Of a stretch of DNA of 64,000 bases, positions 55,350 to 64,000 are shown piece after piece (the first letter of the stretch is position 1; every line of letters starts with the position of its first letter). Source of the stretch: Pohlia nutans (taxonomy: Eukaryota > Streptophyta > Bryopsida > Bryales > Mniaceae); assembly GCA_022496805.1 (NCBI GenBank), contig CM040092.1, positions 15,704,113-15,768,112 on the forward strand, written 5' to 3'. The position numbers and the translations under genes are program-made. The notes beneath the pieces were generated by a model, which ran no database searches, was not told the origin of the DNA, and saw nothing but the letters and a program-made list of their open reading frames with translations.

Positions 55350-58291
55350 TAATATTGCCTAATTTTTTGAAAATTTCTTGCATGATCAAAACAAAAATCA
55401 TGAACTTCTGCAAATGGTGAAGAAACAACTCCATTCATAAGAGATGATGAAGCTCAGTGTGACTGAGCTACAAAATGGAGCGTATGAAATGCTCTTCTAT
55501 AGCTTGAAGAAATATTTAGGATCGTAAGGATTTCTTTAGGATTTAGGGCTTAGGGCTAAAATTAATCCAGTTCGCCTTTACTCTGCCGAACCTGCTAGGA
55601 GCGTACAATAGTGGGTGTAAGAATGCTTTATTGCAACAATTGGACATTGGAATAATGATTCCTCTTTAGTGAAAACTGATATTCATCTCTTGGAATAAGA
55701 AATTGTTCAACGTCACTATCCCAAAAATTATAGAAAATACAATTGTTTTATGATATTTTTATACTGATAATAGTGTATTATTTATTAAAAATAATAATAA
55801 TCTCAAGTTGCAAAAACAATCAAGATGCAATATCACCTTTTATTGCAACGCATAGATTGTTTATAATAATGAATAAAGTCCAACGGCCTCAATTTCACAA
55901 AACAATTACACATTTCATTTGAATCAATAGCATATAGTTTGATTATTGAATTTTAAGGGAGTTGGGGTCATTTAACTTCGGATTTATTTCCATCTAGTTT
56001 AGAGATCTATTTTGAAGGGGATGTTTTTCAATACGTATGATATTTGGCATAGTATTCCACTAAGATTACTGCATACCAATTTATTTATTTATAATTTTAC
56101 TATTATTAAATAAAAAGTTAGCAAACTCTTGATCAATTTTTGAAGCACTGTATACTTCCGGATTCATGACAAAAATTATTATCCAAAAAAAAGTTTATTT
56201 TGCACTAAAGAAATCAAAATTCAATCTACGTCAATTCACCAAAGCTCAAAAACCACGATTTGGTTTTAAGAAATTTTAGGGACTAACTTGTAACAAATAA
56301 ATTCAAAGAATCTACCAATCATAGATGCATTCCCTGGGTAGTTTTGAATTGGGTCTATAACAACAAACTAGTTAGAGCCGCTCTCCATGAAGCCCCCGGC
56401 CCCGCTCTTGCAGATAATAGACAACCGGTTCATTGTTCAACTTCCTTTTATTCTTTTTTAATAAAAGTGAGAGCCAATCTTTAAAAAACAATGGCCTTGG
56501 TTTGAGGAAGTGCCAAGCTCGTCCTATCGCTTTAGCACCCATCCTCTAATTCAAAGCATGAGCTAAAATTGGTTTATTCTCTCTGCAGAGAGTGGGCGCG
56601 GGTCTCTCATGGGGACTCCCCCTTACCAGAAATATAAATACCTTACTCCATGCTTGACACTTCCCTGAGGTTAGAGGGGATGAATATTTTACTAGTATCA
56701 CTCAATTTTCATGGTTGCTTTACATACTAAGTCAAGGCCATTTTTTCTTTGGCCCAATTCAACCAAACTTTAGCTCGTATTAACCTTAAGTCCAACCACA
56801 AGTACTCAATATAATAACTTGATTATAACACATGCCATTTCTCCCATGTCTAATGGCATTGTAGCCAATGAGGTGCATGGAAAGAAGAAGAGACCAAAAA
56901 GAGCTGTTCAAATTTGCAAACAAATCAAAGGGTGTTGATTGCTTATTTTTTAAAAAAATTAACGAAAATAAACAAATAAAATAAAAATTGATTGAATATT
57001 GGGAACAGGACCAAGCCCACAAACTGGTCTTCCATTTTTGGTGCACCCAATTCTTGGAGTTGGCCTGGGTTGGACCTTGTCGTGGTTAATTAAAAAAATT
57101 GGTTTAAAAATTTTGGACTCAAGTCTTGGTATAAAGGGGTTGGGGGGCTGATTTAAGATTTGGTCCAATGAGAGGTGAGAAATATATTTAAGCCCTCTTA
57201 CACATCAAAACGGGCTCGACTTCATATGTAAAGCAACCCTTTTGGTTAAAATGAATGATCTAAATGCATTATGAGAAGCAGCAGTCCGAGTGATGGAGTC
57301 TACCTCCAAGAATAGGCACCCAAGGTAGACAAACCACCCCCAACAGACTCTTCATTCATGACTGATGGTCATACATACATACATACCAGCATTATTATCA
57401 TTATTATGATGAGAAGCGGTAAACCTGAAACATGTGTTTTAGAATGAACCATTGTTCAAGGTTTCACTGTAGAAAAATGCCATACCAGTCCCATGATGCT
57501 GCTCACCATGTGAATAGGGACTCTTGCCGGCTCCAAATTGTGTGCTGAAACATGGCCCGGTCCAGGGACCTAAAATTCCTTCTCTTATTCCTTCTCTTCT
57601 TCTTTGACCTTGCTTCCCAAATTTCAAGAACCCTGAGCTGGCACGTCAACAATCAGTGCTTGCTTCTTACTTTCAAATTGAAAAATTCTTATAGTTGTAT
57701 ATGAAATTACATTCAGGAGCATGCACTGTTTCTGCCTTGGCTCTACAGTAGATTGTGTGGAATATTCCACACTCAACAGTACTTCATCAGTAGCTAAGTG
57801 GACAGGTGGAGGCTTAAGGTGATGAGCAAAGTGCATGAAGGAAAGGCAGTGGGCATGAAGGCTACTGAATGTTTTGGAGGCCCAAAACCATACTCATAAC
57901 ATTCTTCAGACTCCCTACTGTTCACCTCCAAATCTCAAGGGAATCGGAGGAATCGCAAAGAATTTTTTGTAACTTTAGTTGGGGGTTCAAGAGTTTTAAT
58001 TATTTTATTAGTAGTTTCTCTACAGTGTTGCTACAGTGTAAAGGGTGTGGTTCAACAAGGTATGAAGAACGTTATGTAATTTTAAATGTAGGTGTCCGAA
58101 AACAATTGTCTTAGTTTTTGGCTTTTTTTCTTCTTCTTTTTTTTCAATATTTGTCCTATGTTTTATGTGAGCCTTGTCCACTTCAAACGAGGCAAATGAT
58201 GAGAACGACACAAGAGCTACATATTACTAAAATTTATTTTTTTAACCATTTTTCGAATATCGAGACGGCTTATTTGGGCACACAAAAACAT
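55350..58291. other. Long intergenic stretch, no gene supported
   Basis: AT-rich. 56786-57168 and 57439-57836 contain short minus frames without motifs. A CATA microsatellite lies at 57372-57386 and an ATTATT/ATTATG stretch follows. Confidence 0.45.
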
Positions 58292-58453
58292 TACTCCCTC
58301 TGTTTCAATATAAGAAGCACCTTCGAGAATTTAGCATAGTGTTGGGAACAGTCCCTTGCTGAAATATTGGAGGTGCTTTTTATTTTGGAACAAAGCAAGT
58401 AAGTTAAAACATGTCAGAAACTAGGACAGTTATTTCCGAACAAAAGGAGTCTG
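58292..58453. mobile_element. Stowaway-like MITE
   Basis: Starts TACTCCCTCTGTTTCAATA and ends ATTTCCGAACAAAAGGAGTC in roughly inverted orientation, flanked by TA on the left. The CTCCCTC terminus is typical of Stowaway. The right end is diverged. Confidence 0.6.
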
Positions 58454-59372
58454 GTAGTTGGGACGACCCACCCTCTTTTGTAATCTCAAACTGAAAATAA
58501 ATAAATATTCATATTCAATAGGAACTCAGTTGATTTATAAAAACCTATTGGTTGTCAAATTATTCACAACCTATACATTACCATCAACTAGAGTTAGATA
58601 ATTCTTTATCAATGAATCACTCGCTATACCAACAAATATTGGATGATTTCAAAGTCTCGGGAGGTCACTCTATGTATCTTTTGAGTATCACGTGTGCAGC
58701 ACAAAGGTATCAAAAGTACCCTACAAATTAAAAGCAATTTGTTACTATGGTTAGTAATATTTTGAGAATATTCTCAATTTATTCTTGTAACCAATATTGA
58801 GCATCTTATATTAATGTAATTCATTTATAAAATTTACCTTCAAAGATTTATTTGGACCCTGTTTTTAATTGCACGTTGTTACATAATATTTGGAAGTGAC
58901 CTCCTTGAGTTCAAACTAGCTCGTCAAAAATGTCGTGAACCATCTCTATCCTTATGGAAATAACTTTATATCTTGTACCCATTTAGCAAGTTCTTATATT
59001 CAATGGCAAATTATTCTATTTCTTTTATACTCACTAAAGTTTCTTTCAACATGGTTTTTGTACTACCTACATGACAGTGACAAAATAAATTTTGGCAACC
59101 TGCAAAATAACTATTTATGTACCAACCAACTATGAGAGAAAGATCCATCTGGATTGAGAACTCTTTATAAACACCCAAAAAGGCAAAACGCCTGAAAAAA
59201 TAACAAAGCGCCAGAGGCGGGAAAAGGGAACGCCACGTGGGCAACAAAGTAAACGACGCTCAAAGGCCAAATTGAGCAAAACAAGGCAAACTGTGAGCAT
59301 ATTCATATATTAGCAAAATATGTCATGTATAATCTAAGGCCTTCAAGAAAATTTCATACACCAACCGTTCAC
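58454..59372. other. AT-rich intergenic, no gene seen
   Basis: 59108-59372 is partly repeated downstream of the next element (60269-60367): TATTTATGTAC and CTCAAGAA.ATTTCA.ACACCAAC recur in the same order. Confidence 0.45.
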
Positions 59373-60259
59373 CAGTAAACTTAGAAAGGGTCATCTTAAT
59401 GTCAAAATGACATCAAAATGACATATGTCACGATGATGTAAGGATCAGTGCGATTTTGATGTCAAAATGATGCAAACTTAACATGCCCCAAGTCAAAATG
59501 ATGTAAACTTAACATGAAAATGATACATGTTAACCCCTAACTGCCTAAGCGTCCATTTTTTGGACGATGTACAGATTTCATCCAAAATTTCTCATCCGTC
59601 ATGCACTTATAGCAGTGTGGAATTTTTATTGTAGATTCTATGGGAAGTTAGCTTCATGCATATGTGATCCGATTAGAAAGGGGATGATTTGTGAAAATTT
59701 TATGCCTCATTTCGTGTTGTAGTGATTCACCCAAAATTTTGAAGATTTCAGTGTAAAAGTGCTCTAAAAAAAGTCAACTCATAAAATCAAGCAACCAAAA
59801 AATCTCCAAAAATCACTACACTTAGAGTATTACATTTCAACCAATCACAATGAATTTCATCCGTAGATTGTCAATATCTTATTCGTGATTGAATTACAAA
59901 ATAATTTTGAATTTCACATTTCAAATTTCATACAAAATTATTGGTAATAGCAATGATAGATCTAACCGTATGGATAGAATCTAAAATTCATAATGTACAA
60001 CTTTTATTCATATATCAAGTTCAAAATATCCCTCTAGGTTGCATTTTATAATGCATCTTTGCAAAACTGCTGAATTTGGAGAGGGCTCTAGGCATTTAGG
60101 GGTTAACTTTACATTAGAATGACCTATACCACATGAATATGAAGCTTACATCAAATTGGCAACAAAATGACATCAAAATGGCACTAATCCCTACATCACC
60201 ATGGCATATGCCATTCTGATGTCATTTTGACATCAAGATGACCCTTCCTAAGTTTACTG
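59373..60259. mobile_element. MITE Q with >100 bp inverted repeats, split by B2
   Basis: Left CAGTAAACTTAGAAAGGGTC and the reverse complement of the right CAGTAAACTTAGGAAGGGTC continue in register (ATCTT.ATGTCAAAATGACAT, GGCATATG, GTGATGTA) for over 100 bp. Removing 59530-60106 leaves about 310 bp. Confidence 0.8.
59530..60106 (-). mobile_element. TTAA MITE family B (B2), inserted in Q
   Basis: 577 bp from TTAACCCCTAACTGCC to GCATTTAGGGGTTAA. Reverse orientation copy of 35166-35727. TTAA on both sides within Q. Confidence 0.88.
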
Positions 60260-60429
60260 ATTCTCAAAAATTATTTATGTACACACCAGCTACAAGTGTA
60301 CTGTATGGTAGCAAATCATGCCGTCATGTCTATAATATAGGCCCTCAAGAAGATTTCACACACCAACACGAGAGGGTGAATGCCCATTAGGGCCAACCAT
60401 TATTTTTTGTCCCGGTCCACTAGGGTGCT

Positions 60430-60530
60430 ATTCATACATCAAATTCAAAAAATCTATCTTAGTTAAATTTTATGATGCATCTTTGCAAAACTGTCCAATT
60501 TGGAGAGGATTGTGGGCATTTAGGGATTAA
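60430..60530 (-). mobile_element. MITE family B fragment (B3)
   Basis: Terminal 100 bp only: TTCATACATCAAATTCAAAA, ATGATGCATCTTTGCAAAAC, AATTTGGAGAGG and GGCATTTAGGGATTAA. Confidence 0.75.
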
Positions 60531-60639
60531 GACAAATGTAACAAAGATTTTGAAGAAATTTTAATTTTCTAGGATTCTAAAGTGTTATTATAAGGTAGGA
60601 AACTTTTAGGATCCTAAAAATCTTTGTTACATTTGTCTT
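60529..60639. mobile_element. Foldback element
   Basis: AAGACAAATGTAACAAAGAT and its reverse complement ATCTTTGTTACATTTGTCTT bound 111 bp. A second inverted pair, AGGATTCTAAAG/CTTTTAGGATCCT, lies inside. Confidence 0.8.
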
Positions 60640-60679
60640 GATTGATTTCAAAAGATTAGGACTGTAGTCCAAAATGACC

Positions 60680-61491
60680 TTAACCCTTTAGTGCCCAGGG
60701 TAGTTTTGGAGAAACCACAGTTTTTTGGGTGATATATATATTTTTAAAACTTTCTCTGTTGAAATTAGGGTTATTATTAATAGTATTCAACCGTATAAAT
60801 GTAAGCATAGCTTAATGAATCAAGTGTCGATTAAATCTTGGTAAGATTGGACCGTTGGATTGGAAGATCATAGTATGTTTTGAACTGTATAATGCACATT
60901 CATAAAATGAGATTTTAGGGGGTGTGTGACTTTAAGGTTAAACAGAATTTGGGTTAAATTTTCAAAAATGAAAGTGAATATGTTTAGCAATGACATGTGC
61001 CAGCACCTCACCATTGCAATCTTTCATGTCGGAAACGGACTTATACATCATTATTGTGAATTTTATAAGTGAGAGTGACTTATCCATGCACGGTTTAGGG
61101 CAAAGTTTATACGTTAAAATAAGAAAGGAGTCGGTACCTTGATCAAGATCAGAATACATATACTAATGGAACATGAACAAGAGAACACAAGCCAAAAAAA
61201 ATACAAGATAACAAACCTCCAAACACAATAAATACCTCATAGTACATGTGTTGTATTTGTAAATATTTGCTATATTTTGAGGTATTTGCAGTAGTTTGGT
61301 GTTTTATACATGGGTATTTGGATATCTAAGAAAGTCAAATTTCAAATTTCTTTTTTGCATCATCTGCAGAATAAAAAATTACCCATTTGAATTTCAGACA
61401 CCAGACTGAAATGGTTTACAGATATTATAGCATTGCATTTTCTGGTGATCTAGTGACCACTTAGCGATTACCTTGGGCACTAAAGGGTTAA
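60680..61491. mobile_element. TTAA-flanked piggyBac-type element (G) inside the SINE
   Basis: 812 bp with termini TTAACCCTTTAGTGCCCAGG and CCTTGGGCACTAAAGGGTTAA, 20 of 21 matching. Inserted at the TTAA of the SINE sequence GACTTTAAACTACC as seen in the intact copy. No transposase frame. Confidence 0.9.
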
Positions 61492-61717
61492 ACTACCTAA
61501 GTAACAGCTAGAGGTGGGCTCTCCTTAGGTGTGCTCCCTAGCACCAACGAAGGTGGTTGTTCGATTCCAATTTGATGCACGTCGTAAGTGCTAATACCTC
61601 TTTTGTTTGATAGGAACCCTGTGCGTGACGGGGATTGCTCTCGGGCCTCATGTTTACGGTAGGGGCGTCGCTTTTAGTTGGAAATGATTAGGAGCATTGA
61701 ATCTAGTCCAGATATTT

Positions 61718-62027
61718 GAGTTAACCGAAAAGAAGCGCATCTAACCTCTCTTTTTACTCTACTTCTAACCTCTCTATTGAACTATACATGGGTTGAATAG
61801 TGTTGTGTCATAAATTATCCCCTTGTGGGCCATGGGCTTGGAACTTTGGTGGAAGGTGTCGAAGTCATAGCGAGGTGTGGAGAATAATGACAGTGCCTTG
61901 CTTTAGATTGTCTCCCAACTCATCATAGACTAATTTTTGGTCTATTTATATTTCAATATGAGTTCAAGAGGAATTCAACACGATTTTGCTAAAACTTTCC
62001 TCTTTAGGCTGACTTTTCGATTAACTC
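61718..62027. mobile_element. MITE family J, copy 1, inside the SINE
   Basis: 310 bp from GAGTTAACCGAAAAG to CTTTTCGATTAACTC. Compared with the intact SINE it interrupts a TATTG stretch, which is partly repeated on both sides. Confidence 0.75.
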
Positions 62028-62187
62028 TATTGCAAGAAGAAAATTTTCAAAATAACACATGCAGGGGAGCACTGGAAACGTGCTCTCTTTGTTCACAGTG
62101 TGATGTTTGTAATATGTTGTTGCGCAATGGAAACAAAGCATCTATTTGTTACAAAATAAAAAAATTAAATAAAAATTAAATTAGGAC

Positions 62188-62400
62188 CCTAAATTTATAC
62201 ATATGTGGTTTAAAAATGACATTTTCAATTCATCATATTGTAAGAAATATAATTCATACGAGACCAGATATTATATCACTAGAATCAATGTAGAACATTG
62301 CATGTCTTGGTCAATGAAAACATACATTTGAACATAAGGAACTCTATATAGGACCTACTCAAAATTGCAAAAAAGAAAACAAAAAATACAAGGCCTCATG
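62188..62400 (+). mobile_element. MITE family A copy (A9), left end eroded
   Basis: Forward family order: GTGGTTTAAAAATGACATTT, CAATTCATCATATTGTAAGA, TATATCACTAGAATCAATGT, AGGACCTACTCAAAATTGC. Forms the left arm of an inverted pair with A10. Confidence 0.75.
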
Positions 62401-62780
62401 TATCTTTTAGCAGTTTTGAGTAGGTTCTATATAAAATTCCTTTTGTTCAAATATATGTTTTCTTCAACCAACACATTCAAGTGACATAAAATTTGGTCTC
62501 ATCGGAAACGTACATCAAAAACTTCAAGGCATGTGAACATGGTGCCATGATGGTGCATTGAAATGCAATTAAGATAATTTGGTGCCAACCTCCATACCAA
62601 CCTAGTATGGATAAAATGACACTAAATTGACCTCTATGCGACCTTTGGTGTCAAAATGGCACCATAATACTCTGGCCCAACTTTTGGCACCAAAATACTC
62701 TGGCCCAACTTTTCTGATGTACTTTTCACAATATGATCGATTGCATTTGTCATTTTAAATAATGAATCCTTGGTCCTTAG
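62393..62780 (-). mobile_element. MITE family A copy (A10), inverted, split by element R
   Basis: Reverse order: GGCCTCATGTATCTTTTAGC, GTTTTGAGTAGGTTCTATAT, CATAAAATTTGGTCTCATC, then after the insertion TTTTCACAATATGATCGATT and GAATCCTTGGTCCTTAG. Confidence 0.75.
62518..62716. mobile_element. Unclassified insertion R in A10
   Basis: About 200 bp absent from the other family A copies, bounded by GTAC-ATCAAAAA and TTTTCTGAT-GTAC. Contains a duplicated CTCTGGCCCAACTTTT. GTAC may be a 4 bp duplication. Confidence 0.5.
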
Positions 62781-63393
62781 CTAAGTGTTGTCGGAGCCCC
62801 TGTCGCAAGGGAGCATTTATTTTTCATGTGAATTCACTTCACACACACAGCAGCTCAATCGCCACGCATGCATGCCATGTCGGATCCTGCCTACCGGGAT
62901 GAGATCTGAGGGTGGAGATTGCTACTGCCGGCAACACAGTATGTCACCGTATGGGTTCAGTTCAAACTTGAATAGAAGGAGTTACATTACTGCCAGTATC
63001 TAGACGGAAGAGCTAAAACAACAGCGTAAAATAAAAATAACCTACCATGAGCTTTCCTAACTCTTACAGAGTACAATGAAGATTTAATATTGAAAGATAG
63101 TCAGTAGTGATAGAACAATATCAATCACATCAAGTTCTATGCACTCGTTGATACAAGTAGAGCAAAAATAACTCAACACAGATGGGCAAGACAACAGAAC
63201 AAATTTTTCAAATTTCCAAAGGTTGTAGCCACTTAGTTAACGCCGAAAGTGGCGCTATTCCTTGCACACGCTTCTTACTCAACTGTACAAAATCAAAGTA
63301 CGGGACAAGCTGAGAAGTTGTTCAGGGCCCAACAGAGTGCTGAAGACAAACACATGGAACCACATTGAAGCCAATTTTTAATACAAAACTTGC
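62781..63393. other. Intergenic and probable BTF3 3' UTR
   Basis: A 72-codon plus frame at 62785-63003 lies in a GC-richer patch without a motif. The stretch from about 63250 to 63393 is next to the BTF3 stop and is likely transcribed from the minus strand. Confidence 0.4.
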
Positions 63394-63880
63394 CTAGGCA
63401 GTTTTAGCTTCCTCCTTAGAAGCATCCTCAAAGTTCTCTCCCTCTACAAGTTCAGGGACGTCTTCATCCTCCTCTTCAATAGGCCCGGCAGCTTCTTGCC
63501 TCTGGTACTGCTGGGCGATCTTCTTCAGATTCACCAAGTTGTCAGGGCCTGAAAGGAAATCACATCCACAAATTTAGTATAAAAAATAAAGAATTATACC
63601 AATGGACACCAGTAATCCCTTGACTAGAAAAGTATCTAGAAAAAAAAGTAACAAATATCAGCCGATAAGAGAAATGACTTACCGAGTTGGTTGATGATGC
63701 TTGGCAAGAGATCCTCAAGCTCTGTAATAATTGAAACAACCATGTCCAAAAGTCAGAACTTAATTCACGTCAAATAACATAAGTTCAAAATAACCAGAGA
63801 AATTAAGCTGTGAATGCTCTTACTCTTGGTCTGTGATGGTCCACTAACAACCCATGTATTGGCAGCAATAGACGCTTGCA
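63394..63880 (-). CDS. BTF3: BTF3 (nascent polypeptide-associated complex beta subunit), 3' part, runs off the window
   Basis: NAC beta/BTF3 binds emerging chains at the ribosome exit with NAC alpha. Three exons are visible on the minus strand: 63880-63824 (VQASIAANTWVVSG), 63721-63683 (LEDLLPSIINQLG) and 63548-63394 (PDNLVNLKKIAQQYQRQ, then an acidic tail EEEDEDVPELVEGENFEDA ending in TAG at 63394-63396). Introns are GT-AG and the frame is continuous (251 nt). These are the C-terminal half of the NAC domain and the acidic tail. The upstream exons, with the basic ribosome-binding N-terminus, lie beyond 64000; 63881-64000 reads as intron. Confidence 0.92.
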
Positions 63881-64000
63881 CTGCAATAGAGGAAAGCAAA
63901 ATGTTAGCATTCAAATCTACAGATCTGCCTATTCTTATATACGAGATTAACCAAAGCTGAAACCTTAAAATAAATTTAGTCAGAGACTGACTCGTTCAAA

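Larger units (their letters stand above)
60663..62179 (+). mobile_element. tRNA-like SINE, copy 2, split by elements G and J1
   Basis: Segments 60663-60683, 61492-61717 and 62028-62179 together match the uninterrupted SINE at 51244-51604: CCAAAATGACCTTAA, AACTACCTAAG, B box GTTCGATTCC, GACGGGGATTGCTC, GTTCACAGTGTGATGTTTGT, AAAGCATC. Flanked by ATTAGGAC at 60655-60662 and 62180-62187. Confidence 0.85.

Noticed and set aside
61500..61640. B-box-like GTTCGATTCC suggested a tRNA gene
   Set aside because: No cloverleaf could be built and the sequence aligns with the SINE at 51244-51604.

Overview
This window is nuclear DNA from a land plant. Four things point there: a 13-exon gene for a chloroplast-envelope glucose transporter, a GRAS-domain regulator, a BTF3 gene of plant type, and an interstitial TTTAGGG telomere repeat. 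All introns found are GT-AG and short (about 100-700 bp). A piggyBac transposase and a DD34E Tc1-type transposase, both rarely reported from flowering plants, lead me to favour a non-seed plant (bryophyte, lycophyte or fern). That is inference. The species cannot be told from the window.

Layout. 1-9900 is gene-poor, AT-rich DNA with foldback elements, a ~150 bp tandem repeat and two GC-richer islands without recognisable genes. 9941-15429 is a complete Ty1/copia retrotransposon on the minus strand (257 bp LTRs, 5 bp target duplication, three nonsense codons and one frameshift), inserted in the centre of a small palindrome. 15560-16420 is a purine-rich minisatellite. About 16800-20177 is a piggyBac transposase gene with the catalytic Asp residues and the C-terminal Cys-rich domain present but its reading frame broken near the end. 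21005-21595 is a tandem array whose ~90 bp unit is largely one long palindrome.

28898-34562 is the plastidic glucose transporter, with no break in the model and with MITEs in five of its 12 introns. 37637-38229 holds two small overlapping reading frames that look coding. 39567-41155 is a decayed Tc1-like element with inverted repeats. 45997-49551 (minus) is a five-exon GRAS gene. 50670-62790 is a nest of small DNA transposons (PIF/Harbinger, hAT, Stowaway-like, TTAA-type) and two copies of a tRNA-like SINE. 63394 to the window end is the 3' part of BTF3 (minus).

The thread through the window is a set of about 20 small elements or element ends that start TTAA-CCC and end GGG-TTAA. They fall into several families with unrelated interiors. 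TTAA target duplication and CCC termini are the signature of piggyBac transposition, and a piggyBac transposase gene lies in the same window. One of the elements sits at a TTAA of a SINE whose uninterrupted copy is also present here, so the insertion site can be seen directly. The three host genes have no evident functional link to each other.
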